Shown piece by piece: positions 12,075-21,900 of a stretch of 64,000 bases of DNA. The DNA lies in the NCBI RefSeq assembly GCF_048771995.1, contig NC_133031.1, positions 563,001 to 627,000 of the forward strand. The letters run 5' to 3'. Both the position numbers and the translations under genes were made by a program. The DNA is from Taeniopygia guttata (lineage: Eukaryota > Chordata > Aves > Passeriformes > Estrildidae). Below the pieces are notes generated by a model. That model was given only the letters and a program-made list of their open reading frames with translations, was not told the origin of the DNA and ran no database searches. Within the stretch, counting starts at the first letter, position 1, and each line of letters begins with the position of its first letter.

Positions 12075-15000
12075 ATGGCGGGCAGATTTGTCGGTTTGTT
12101 CAGAGTGTTCAGGGGGAAGAAAAAGAAAAGCCCTGAAGCTGCCCCAGCACAGGAGCATGAAAACCCGGAGCAGTTCCAGCCACTGCAGGACAGTGAGTGG
12201 CAGAGCTGGGCCACAGGGCTGAAGCCTGCAGCCAGCTTGGCCCTATCCCATCCCATCCCATCCCATCCCATCCCATCCCATCCCATCCCATCCCATCCCA
12301 TCCCATCCCATCCCATCCCATCCCATCCCATCCCATCCCATCCCATCCCATCCCATCCCATCCCATCCCCTGGGGATGTGCCCATGGACAGGACAGAAGA
12401 GGGGCCTGGACAGACACCCCGCAGTGGCCGTGCTCCATCCCCTGGGGCATCCTGGGGCTGTCCCTGCCTGGGGAGCGCAGGGCTGGGCTGTGTTCTCCGG
12501 CCTCTCCCGCAGCCCCTCAGCCCTGGCCGCGCTCGCTCTTTGCCATATGCAGCTCTGGACCGCACACAAGAGAAGGAACCTGCCCGTGGCCGCTTCCGCA
12601 AAACTCTGAAGGTGCCTGCAGCCATCCCCACCTGAGCTGGGCCTGCTGTCACTGCTCAGCCCAGCAGCACGCCTGGAGCACTCCATGGAACACCCCTGGC
12701 TACCCTGTCCTTTGCTCTCCTGCAGATGTTCTGGAAGTTCCCCTGCATTCCACGTAGAAAGACCGGCAGCGCAGCAGCTGAGGGCCCGGCCGAGCCTGGC
12801 TCGGGGCTGACCGAGCTCCAGGCAGAGCCTGATGTCAGCCCAGAATCGACAGCCCACTCAGGGAACAATGCAATCCATTCTCAGAGGGTGATGGCTGTTC
12901 ACATGGCAATGGCTGAGAGCGTGGCCATCACAAACACTGACACCAGAATGACTCAGGGCATCTCAAAGACTGGCACCATGCCCACTCCCACTGTGATTCC
13001 TGCTCCCACTACGGATTTTCTCAAGGAGAGTGCTGTTCCTTCTCAGCAGCAGGTAAGCAGCCTGGGGCCAGGCCTGGAGGCCTCCCAGGATTGTGTGTTG
13101 CCTCAAGCCACAGTCACTGGGCCTCCTGATCCTTTGAGGCCAGCACAGTGTGGCGGGAAGGGAAGCACTTCTTGGGGGAAGCTGGGGAAGTTGTTCCCTT
13201 GGACAGCACTCCAAGTCTTCCCCGTGCTTCCTCCAGGTGCCAGCCATTGTAAGGAACATTCACAAGCGTCTCATGTCCCAAGTCACTGTGGATGTCTGGC
13301 TGAAGATCGATATTGTGAGGCTGGCTGAAGAACACCCTGCTGACCTGGTGCTGACCCTCCTGCGCTGTGCCCCAACATGTGACAGGTACAGGGCCCACGA
13401 GCCTTGAGAGCTCAGGGCTCAGCAGCCTTTAGGGCCCACGGCCCTGCACAGCCTGTGCAATGGGCTCTGCCAGACAGGCAGAGAGGCCCAGGAGCCTCAG
13501 GCCCCTCTGTTTGCTGAGCCTGCTGCCAGTACTCCCCCCATGCCCTTCAAGGCTCTGTCACCTGGGCCCCCACGGGTGCACAGGGCATGGTGCCGTGACT
13601 GAGATGCCCCTGACACAGAGCTCTGATCCCACAGAGCCGCTGCAATGATATGGAGAACCATAGGCTCGTCGAGTCCCACAGTGGAAAAGGTGCTGCCAGT
13701 GCTGCTCTGTGTGATGGAGAACTGGCCTCTGCACAGCATGTTCACCTCTGATGGAAACTGCGAAGATGTCTTTGCCCTGGCTGTGAGTTTCTGGAACTGG
13801 CCTTTACTCGCCCCCCGGCTGCCTCTCCAGCTGCTCTCCATCCTCTCCATCCCTCAGTTGCTGGGCTGAAACCTGGGCTAGGGGCAGGCTCAGGGGGCAC
13901 CAGGCCCTCTGCTCCCCCTGCCTCGGCCCTTGGGCCCTGCCCCATGGACACCTCGTCACTGAGCGCTGCCTTGGGCTGTTCTCTTGCAGGCAACTCTGGT
14001 GCTCTGGGTGATTCTCCAGGTGCCTGAGTGCCAGGAGGCGATGAACCTTTATTCCTCCCGCCTGTTTGTGGCTCTGCTCTTCCATCTTGTTGCCACCACA
14101 CAGGAGATAACACCAGAGGAAGTTGCTGCATTCTGGAGAGCATGCTGGCAGGCACACCACCTTCACAGCAAGCTCAGGAGGTCCCGGTCCCCCCGTCCTT
14201 CCCGTGCCCTTCTGGCCAGTGCCAGCGCTCCCAGTGTGACCTGGGCTTTGCTCTGCACACAGGTTTGTAGTGCAGACCATGAAGGCTCTGCTCTGCCGAC
14301 TGCAGTGGGACCATGTGGTGCTGGCTATGGAGCGCAAGCGTGGCTGGGACACGATGATGCGTGCTATCACCCAGGAATATGGTTTGGGTCTGCTGGCCAG
14401 GTGAGACGCCCTTCTCCCCACTGCCCCTGGCATTTGTGCCCTGTGCCCAGGTGCCCCTCACAGTCCCTGCGGTCATGGGCCAGAGGGCCTTGTCACTGAG
14501 GGACGGCCAAGGAGACTGGAAAAGGCTGGGAGAGGAAGGTGCCCAGAAGGGGCCGCCTCACAAAGTGCCCACATCCCCTCCAGGGATGCTGGGGAAAGAC
14601 CGGACCTCTGTGAGTCAGTCCTGGGAGAGGTTTGCTCCCCTCACCTCAGGGCCTTGGTGCCTTTTTCCCCTGACAGGGAGATGCGGCGTGTCTCCATCCC
14701 TTTTTGTTCTCACACCGCACTTCACTTGCTCTGGCACCTCAGAAAGGAGAAGCCATTCTATGATCTGATCTTGCTGACAGTCCTGGTGGAGGTGAGCCTG
14801 TTGGCCAGCGCTGCCTGCCTCAGCTGCCTCCCGGCTCTCTGCCCTCTCACAGCCGCAGCTGCCTGGGACGGTGCCCACGCCCCGTGCTGCTGCCTGGGCC
14901 CAGGCCTGTGCGGTTCTGGGCTCCTGCCGGCCGGGTCCCCTGTCACTGCCCTGTGCCTTTCAGGTCCTCGAGTGCCTGGACTTGAGTAAATGTCGTGGCA

Positions 15001-17333
15001 GCGCTCTGAAGACCATGTCAAGGTACCTCTGGAGTGAATGCTGTCATAGGCATCACCTGGCGCTCCGAGGCCTCGCAGTGCTCACCAAGGATCCTTGGAT
15101 GGTGAGAAGGGGGCAGTGGCTGAAGCTGCACTGGGCAAAGCAGCCCCTTGGGCTGGCAGGGCTTCAGGAGCTGAGGCAGCTGCTCCCAGCTCTCCTGCCT
15201 CACCTGCCCCAGTGCTTTGGGACAGGCCTTTGGCCTGTGGGCCCTGCAGCAGCAGGGTGGGCCTGCAGTGCCAGGGTGGTGTTGGCCGTGCAGCCATCCA
15301 CGGCTCCCCAGCCCACCCTTGTGTTCTGCACAGGCCAGAAGAATGTACCTGTTGTCTCAAAGGCTTCTGGAGCTGCTGGGGGCTCCAGATATAGAGGTGG
15401 TCAGCATGAGCCTCCGTGTGTTCATGAATGTGCTCCAGCACCAAAACATCCTGGTATCCAGCACCACTGCCCCAAAGCTGACTGAGGCACTCCTGCTGCT
15501 CTTTGACCACGTAAGGTTCTGCATCCTGAGCCACAGGCATTGGCTGCTTCCCAGAAACTTTGTGCCCTGTGGATTTTCAGGCCTTTGCCCAGGTGGGCCT
15601 GGAGTAGCTGGTATAGGTCTTTTCCTTTCCTCTAGGACAACAGCCATGTGCGCTTGCTCTCCATTCAACTCTTCTGTAAGGTGATGGAATTGGTAGTGGA
15701 TGAGGGAAAAAAGCCCCTGAAGACAATTGTGAACAAGAGCCTGTTGGCACTTTTTATCTACTGTCATGATGAGAACTGGCAGGTGGCAAAGGTGAGCATT
15801 TGTATGATGCTGGCAGGGGGCTGGGCTGCCTCCTGCCCTGGCGCCTGGCGGGCTGCAGCCTCCTCCAGGCCCTTGCCACAGGGACACAGGTCTTGTGCCC
15901 TGGGCTCTGGGGCCATCTCTGGGTCTCTGCTGCTCTCCAGGCTTCTCGGGAAACCCTGTTTGGTGCGGCCGAGTTTTTGAAGAGAAGGGATCTCAAACGG
16001 CTGTTGAAGAAGGAGCAGCTGTCAAAGTTTGCCGAGTGCCTGGTAAGGAGGGCCGGGAAGCCGCAGCCCCAGCCTGGAGAAGCCCCCTGAGCGCGGTGCT
16101 CGGTGTGCAGGCTGGCAGCTGTGCCCCTGCCGCTGCTGCAGCCCGAGGCCGCGCGGGCTCTGCTCCAGGCTCCTGCGGCCTGAGCCGGGTGCCCATGGAG
16201 CCCCGGCCCGGCGGGGCTGCGGGGCGGCACTGCGGCTCCCCGGGCAGCAGCCGGCCCTCTGCCCCCTCCAGAGCCCGGCGCCAGCGGCTGCTGGCCGGGC
16301 CTCAGGGCTGTGCGGGCAGGGGAGGCCGGGGTTTGCGCAGGGAGCGCCCGGCCCAGGGGCAGGGCCCACACCAACCCTTCCCTTTGTGCCTGCTGCTCTC
16401 TCCAGCTGGCAGAGGACAGGAGCAGCGCGGCCGAGCACCTGCGCCGGGCCCTGCCCTACCTGCAGAGCCCACAGGAGCCCCTGCGAGAGGCGGCCGTCAG
16501 GTTCATGGGTGAGCCACCAGCCCGGGCTCCCTCCCCGCCCCGCCGCAGCTCGGCCCCAGCCCCGCCTGCTGCCCCGGCAGTGCCACCCGGGCCCAGTGCC
16601 TCTGGCCGCCGTGCCCTGGGGCGGCAGCGTGTGGTGAGGGTCCGAGCAGAGCCCTGCCGGGCCAGGAGCGCGTGTGGCCCCAGGGCTGGCAGCGCCGCTG
16701 GCAGGGAGCTGTGCCGCTGGGCCTGACAGGCTCTGTGTTCCCAGGGATGGCCGGGCGCTACCTGAAGGGACAGCCAGCCGAGCTTCACCTTCTCACTCAG
16801 GGTGAGTGAGGGCAGCGGGCTGTCAGCGCGGGCTGGCCGGGAGAGCTGCAATGCCGGCCAGGGAGCTGCAATCCCTGTCCTGGCTGTGGCCAGCTTCGCT
16901 CCTTGTGTGGACGAGGGCTGGTGTGGGCAGGGCACAGAGAGATTTCAGGGACGCCAGTGGGGGGATTCGTGACCAGCGCCTTGCAGCTGATCCCGTTGGG
17001 TCTTCGTCTCTGTTAGGCATGGCGGGAGCTGGGAGAGATGGCCTTAGCAGAAGAATCGCCGGGTGGCCCTCTGGGCTCTGACTGTGGTAGTTTATCTGTC
17101 TTCCAGCCCTTGAAGCCATGAGCAAAGATGACAGCCCATCCTCCACGTACCTGGAAATTCAGGAAATTTTTAGACAAAGATGTGCAGAACTAAGGTCATC
17201 TGCTGGATTCAGAGAACCACGATCCCAAGCAGAGTACCAGGAGACAGTGAAGAGAGCACCAGGACTCAATGTCACTGGAGCCCCAGGCTCACCTGATGCT
17301 GGCCACAGCTGTGCCTGCTGCAAGCTCCCATAG
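12075..17333 (+). CDS. Maestro HEAT-like repeat-containing protein (MROH family), copy 2, 15 exons
   Basis: Exons: 12075-12192, 12553-12611, 12726-13052, 13237-13385, 13635-13782, 13990-14180, 14263-14400, 14677-14791, 14964-15101, 15334-15510, 15636-15791, 15941-16042, 16406-16508, 16745-16801 and 17107-17333. The frame is open throughout, again 734 residues. Relative to copy 1 I see two replacements, Cys43 to Arg in exon 2 and Leu579 to Phe in exon 12. I also see silent changes in exon 6 (His-Leu-Val-Ala stretch), exon 10 and exon 12. Every splice border seen in copy 1, including the unusual exon 6 donor, is kept. Nothing in the reading frame marks this copy as a pseudogene. Whether both copies are transcribed cannot be judged from the sequence. 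Confidence 0.82.
12247..12366. repeat. CCCAT pentanucleotide microsatellite, 24 copies, intron 1 of MROH copy 2
   Basis: There are 24 uninterrupted CCCAT repeats at the same intron position as in copy 1, one repeat shorter. This accounts for the whole 5 bp length difference between units 1 and 2. Confidence 0.98.
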
Positions 17334-17462
17334 CTGCTGCCTTCCCCCTCCCTGTTGACAGCTCCCTCCCCATTCCCTGTTGACAGCTCCTTCCCTCCAG
17401 CCCTCAGACCCTGCCCATCCCCTTTTTTTCCCCCATCTCATCCCTTCCATTTCCCTTCCATT

Positions 17463-17468
17463 AATAAA
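17463..17468 (+). promoter_or_regulatory. Polyadenylation signal AATAAA, MROH copy 2
   Basis: This is the same signal and spacing (130 bases after the stop) as in copy 1, within an identical 3' UTR context. Confidence 0.8.
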
Positions 17469-17907
17469 GAGTTTGGTTTCTCCCCCTTACCTGCATCTCT
17501 GTGGAGCTGAAGCGGCGCAAATCCCGGGCCCTGGGACACACAGGCCCCTGCTGCTGCTCTCTTCCACGCCGTGTTCTGTGCACACACACACAGAGGAACG
17601 AGGGCAGATCAGGCTGGAGAGGTGCCTGTGCTGAAGGTGCAGTTCCACAACCCTGTGGACTTGCAGATCTTGCTGAGCAGCCTGGAGCCCCTGGAATTTG
17701 GAAGAGCCAAGCTGAGTATGCTCTGAAGGCAGCTGTGAGGGATTCCATGGCAAGCTTCCACGGAGGGCAAAGGAGCTTGGAATGCTGGAAGTTTTCAGGA
17801 ATAGCTTTCTGAAGGCTCAGCAGTGCTCCATCCCTGCACAGGATCAGGGAGAGGGCAGAAGCAGCGACCATCCGGGCTTAGCAGGGAGCTTTGGGTGTGC
17901 CTGAGGG

Positions 17908-19730
17908 CAAAGGAAGCAGCAGCGCGGTGCCCAAGACTGGGACGCGCGACCCTGCCAGTGCCCGGAGCGCTGTCAGGCAGTGCCGGGATCCCGGCTGTGG
18001 TTCTGGTCCCCACAAGTGAGGAATTGCAGCCCCAGGCTCAGAGCCAGTCAGAAAGCCAAGCAAGTGAGAGCAGAGGGAGGGCACCCTTCCAGTCTCTCTT
18101 GGGCATGGCCGCAAAACAGCCCCTGCTGCTTCTTCCTCCGCCTGTGTTTGGGCTGTGCTGGTGGCAGAGGCAGCCAGGTTGTGCTCTGCCTTCCAGAGCC
18201 TGTTGGGAGGGGGCATGAAAAGCGCTGTGTGCACAGCAGAGAGGCCTGGAAGGTGCTGGCAAGAGCATCCTGTGGGAGCAGGGCTCTGGGCTCTGGCTGG
18301 GAACAACCTGGTCTTGGTGCCGCGGGCGCAGGCAGGAGTTGAGGCAGGTGAAGAGGCAGTGAGCAGCTTGTGTTTGTAGAGGGCCTGGGGCTGCCCGTCT
18401 GAGCCTCCACCTGGAAAGGCACTTGGGGGAATAGGAGCTGGAGCTGGAGTGCCTGTCCTGAAAGGACATGAAGTCCTTCAGCCTTGCCAGCGTTTCTTAA
18501 AGGTGTGTTGGTATTGAGCAGAAAAGCCGCACATTTGGGGAAATGCATTTTGAGGACAGGGGCTTACTTCTCAAGGAAAGTGCTTCCCAGGGAGCTCCCA
18601 GTGAGGCAGGTGCAAGTGTCCCACTTTGGCTCTCTGTGCTCCTTTCAGTCCTTGAGGCCCTCTGCACTTGGCAGAGGGACAGGGGAAGGGAGAAGGCTGT
18701 GAAGAGCAGGTTTGGCATCCACCTGCAGAGACCAACCCAAGCACCTGCAGCAGCGTGTGTTACCCCCCCACTTTGGACAGAGGGGTGAGCAGAACCATCT
18801 CTGTCCATCTGTGAGGCCCAGAGCTCTCTGTGGGAGCTGTGAATTAAAAGGCCTTTACACACTCACTTTTCACATCTTCCCTGTCTGCTGTGTTGCATCT
18901 CTTGGCAAGATGCATTTGCCTCCTGCTTGCTGGGAGCTGCTGTGGCCCAGGGCCAGCACAGAGCTGGGCTGGGTGGGCCAGGCAGTGTGGTGGAGAGTCT
19001 TGGCTGATCTTGGTGTGTGCCTGGCCTCAGAAAAGACTTGGAAGATTTGCCTGCCAAGGTGTCCTGCTCCTTGGCTCTCCCTGTGCATCTTGGAGAGCAC
19101 AAGGGAGGCATTTCTGGCAGCTGGGCATCACCAGGCCTTCAAATGAGGGTGTGTTGTGGAGCGAGCCCAGCTGAGATACCCTGAGAGGAGCCCAGGGCTC
19201 CTTGCTCCTCTCTGCTGGCCCGTGAGCGTCTGTCTGCTTTCGGGATGGCCCTGGCTGTGTCACGGGTGCTGCGTGGACACGAGACAGCCGCTCCTGTCCC
19301 GCTGGGTCCCAGCAGCGCCTGGCAGCCGTCCTGCATCCACGTCAGGATGCTGGCCAAGAGAGGCCCTGGAAGCTGAGGCAGCTGATTTGAAGCTTCTGCA
19401 GGTGCCAACAGGTCAAGGCCAACAGTGTTCCCTCAGGATACAGCATTCCTGAGGGGCTTCCCCAGAGCTGCCTGATGCCACCCACTCCTTGTGGCACCAG
19501 TTGCTTTCCTGTGGAAGGTTCTACCTTCCCCAAGAGCACAGAAGGAGCTGGAGAAAGACCTGGCCAGGCTGCTCTCCATCCTTTACCAGCAGCCCTGGGT
19601 GAGCAGAGTAGTCCCAGCTGAGCGCAGATGTGCCAATGGAAGAGCCGTGCACGGGAAGGCTCGGTGGGAAGGATGATCCAGGATCCATAGGCCTGGCAGC
19701 CTGAGCTTGCTGCTGGGGAAGGCCTTGGAG
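17908..19730 (+). repeat. Truncated third unit of the tandem array (1823 bp)
   Basis: This matches the first 1823 bases of units 1 and 2 and then stops matching abruptly after the shared word ggccttggag at 19721-19730. It holds only the non-coding upstream part of the unit, so no third MROH gene follows. Around 19540-19565 it differs from both other units at about six closely spaced bases, unlike the near-perfect match before that point. The junction bases read aag followed by gtaagtg, which resembles a splice donor, but I see no coding exon attached to it. Confidence 0.93.
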
Positions 19731-21589
19731 AAGGTAAGTGTCCATATTCCCACCATGAGTGCTCTCATTAGCAGGACCTGCGGGCTCTGGATCAGACCCT
19801 CGTGGGGAGGGTAGAGTTAGAAAGAAGATAAGGGTCAGTTTCTTTCCAGCCTGTGGAAGAGGGGAAAAGCCTGTGTTGTTAGGAATGACATTGACAGCCA
19901 GGGATATGGCACATTTTGACAGAGATTTTGAAATCAGCTAATATAAACCTAGCATCTTTTCTCTGGCTCCCCAACAGTCCCACTCAGCATAGTATCCCCA
20001 TGCACCTAAAGTCCTGTCCCCTTGGCTGATACCTTGTTAAATTCAGCCTCCTGCGATAATATTTTGTCTTGTAATTATGATCCTAGAGCATGCAAAAGAA
20101 ATACCAAGATGAATATAGTCGATTACCTTACCTTCATCCTTTAGAGCATTGAGTTAACCCCAGCCACTGAATAATTGCACCTGCAGAATAGGTTCTATTG
20201 GGAGAAACAGGAGCAGGAGGACTCTGCAGCCAGTAGAGATCAAGACTGGTTGCCTCTGCAAAGCCATTTCAAGCCTCTTGGCTTGAGACTATGTCATTAG
20301 CTTCTGTCAGTGATTAATTTGAGAAGTATATATTCAGTAATGGACTATTTAGTGTACAAAGCTTAGTGCATAATCTATTTACTTACCACTGCCAGCACAT
20401 CGCACAGTAGCATTGCAGCTAATATTGAACAAAACCCTGAGCAATGCAGTATCACCTTTTGATTTCTTCATATACCATTTATTTTTCTTACCAGGGATAA
20501 GTCCTGCAGACATTGGTCTCCCAGCAAACCCATGCTGGTAATTTTTCCTGCTTTGCCAGGCCTTGGTCCTCAGCTCACTGGTGATGCTCAGTTAAGACAC
20601 GGTTTAAGCACCATCCAGTCAGGACCACTGAGGAGCAGGACAGTGATGGCAGCTGAGGTAGAAAGGAACAGGGCTGGAGGCCACAAGTCTGCAACAGGAA
20701 GGTGAATGTTGAGGGCCAAAATTGTTCAGTGAGATGCAGATCAGGAGAGAACTGGAGTGGATAGACTGAAACTTTCTGGGTTGCTGTTAGGCTGTCAGAA
20801 TGTAAATGTAGCTCATGTTTGTACCAGCCTGTTGTATTTGCAGCTCAGGTGCATGAGCTCTGCAACAGAAAGTGGATGCATTGTCCATATTTAGTAGGAT
20901 CTTGCATTTTTTTGTTGGGGGGTGGGGTAAGGAGGGCAGATAAAAATGCTTGAGGAGCCCAGGGTGTGTGAATTCAGAAGCTGCTTACATTGAACTGAAA
21001 ATGCCTAGTTTGGTACAGGCACAGTTGATATGCCTGGGCCAGAGGGCGTATCAGCTTCTGGGGAAGAGGAATGAGAAATGCCCTGGGGACCTCTCATCCC
21101 TCCTTAGTGCCAGACTGAAGGGACAGGGAGACCATCCTTCTTTATTTCCTTCCATCCCAACTATGTCTGCTGCCTACACACCCTGAGCCATCTTCAAGGG
21201 TCTTGGGGCACCATCCAGCTCAGCTATTCACAGTTTCTGCGGCAGCAAACCTGCTGCCTTGTCATCTATCAAGGGCACCTGCTCTGGGCAGCTATCTGCT
21301 TTACCTGGGCTTAAAGCCATCTCGATGGATTTTTTTCCATCTCGATGGAAATTCTTCCATGTTGAGAAGTAAAACCATCTCTTTCCAGTGTCTGTGCCAA
21401 AGTCAAAACAAGGAGAACGTAAGGCGTCCGCAGCAGTCGGTGTGCTGAGGTGCTCTTCTGGGATTTTCATGTGGGTGTAAACCTGGTGTGAAGGTGGCTC
21501 AGTGTGGACGCAGGGTGCAGCCAGGGCTGGGTAATCGGCTCCCCCTCTGATTCCAAGTCCCCCCGTGTCCGTGATGAGTGGCCCAGGGC
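19731..21589. other. Single-copy DNA right of the array, no gene seen
   Basis: The sequence turns AT-richer immediately after the array ends. The part at about 20040-20480 is rich in TAAT and ATTA words and low in repeats, like a conserved non-coding element. At 21327-21353 the near-palindromic word ccatctcgatgga occurs twice, separated by a T run. No exon is supported. Confidence 0.5.
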
Positions 21590-21900
21590 AGGAGCCCACC
21601 CCGCCTACCCCAATTCCAGCCGGGGAGTGACTGCGGGGTGCGGCTGGCCGGTCCCCGCTGCGCTCTGCTGCCGCGGGACACGGGGCGCGCCCCGGCGATG
21701 TCGGAGCTGTGGCAGGGTGGAATCGGTGCCGTGGGTTGCGGCAGGAGCTGCCTGCGCGGCCCCCAAAAGCGGGTTCTGGCAGCAGCGGAGCTGTGAGAGG
21801 CGGTGTTGGACCGCGCTGCGGCGGCCGCACGGGCAGCGCCGGGCCCGGCGGGCTCCGGAGCGTCTCCGCTGCTTTCTGGGCAGTTCCAGCCTTGCTATTT
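21590..21900. promoter_or_regulatory. CpG-island-like block, possible promoter
   Basis: About 300 bases are dense in CG dinucleotides, with words such as ccgcgg, ggcgcgcc and gcggccgc, inside DNA that is otherwise CpG-poor. Unmethylated blocks like this usually mark a vertebrate promoter. No matching first exon was recognised on either side. The direction is unknown. Confidence 0.45.

Larger units (their letters stand above)
8957..17907 (+). repeat. Tandem segmental duplication, unit 2 (8951 bp)
   Basis: This is a full second copy of the unit in the same orientation, joined directly to unit 1 with no spacer. Coordinates map to unit 1 by +8956 before the CCCAT microsatellite and by +8951 after it. 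It carries the second MROH-like gene complete from start codon to polyadenylation signal. Confidence 0.95.

Noticed and set aside
19491-19676. Frame in the third unit reading KELEKDLARLLSILYQQPW as an MROH exon
   Set aside because: No acceptor fits, the frame ends before the donor-like word at 19733, and the same frame in units 1 and 2 is not part of the gene model.
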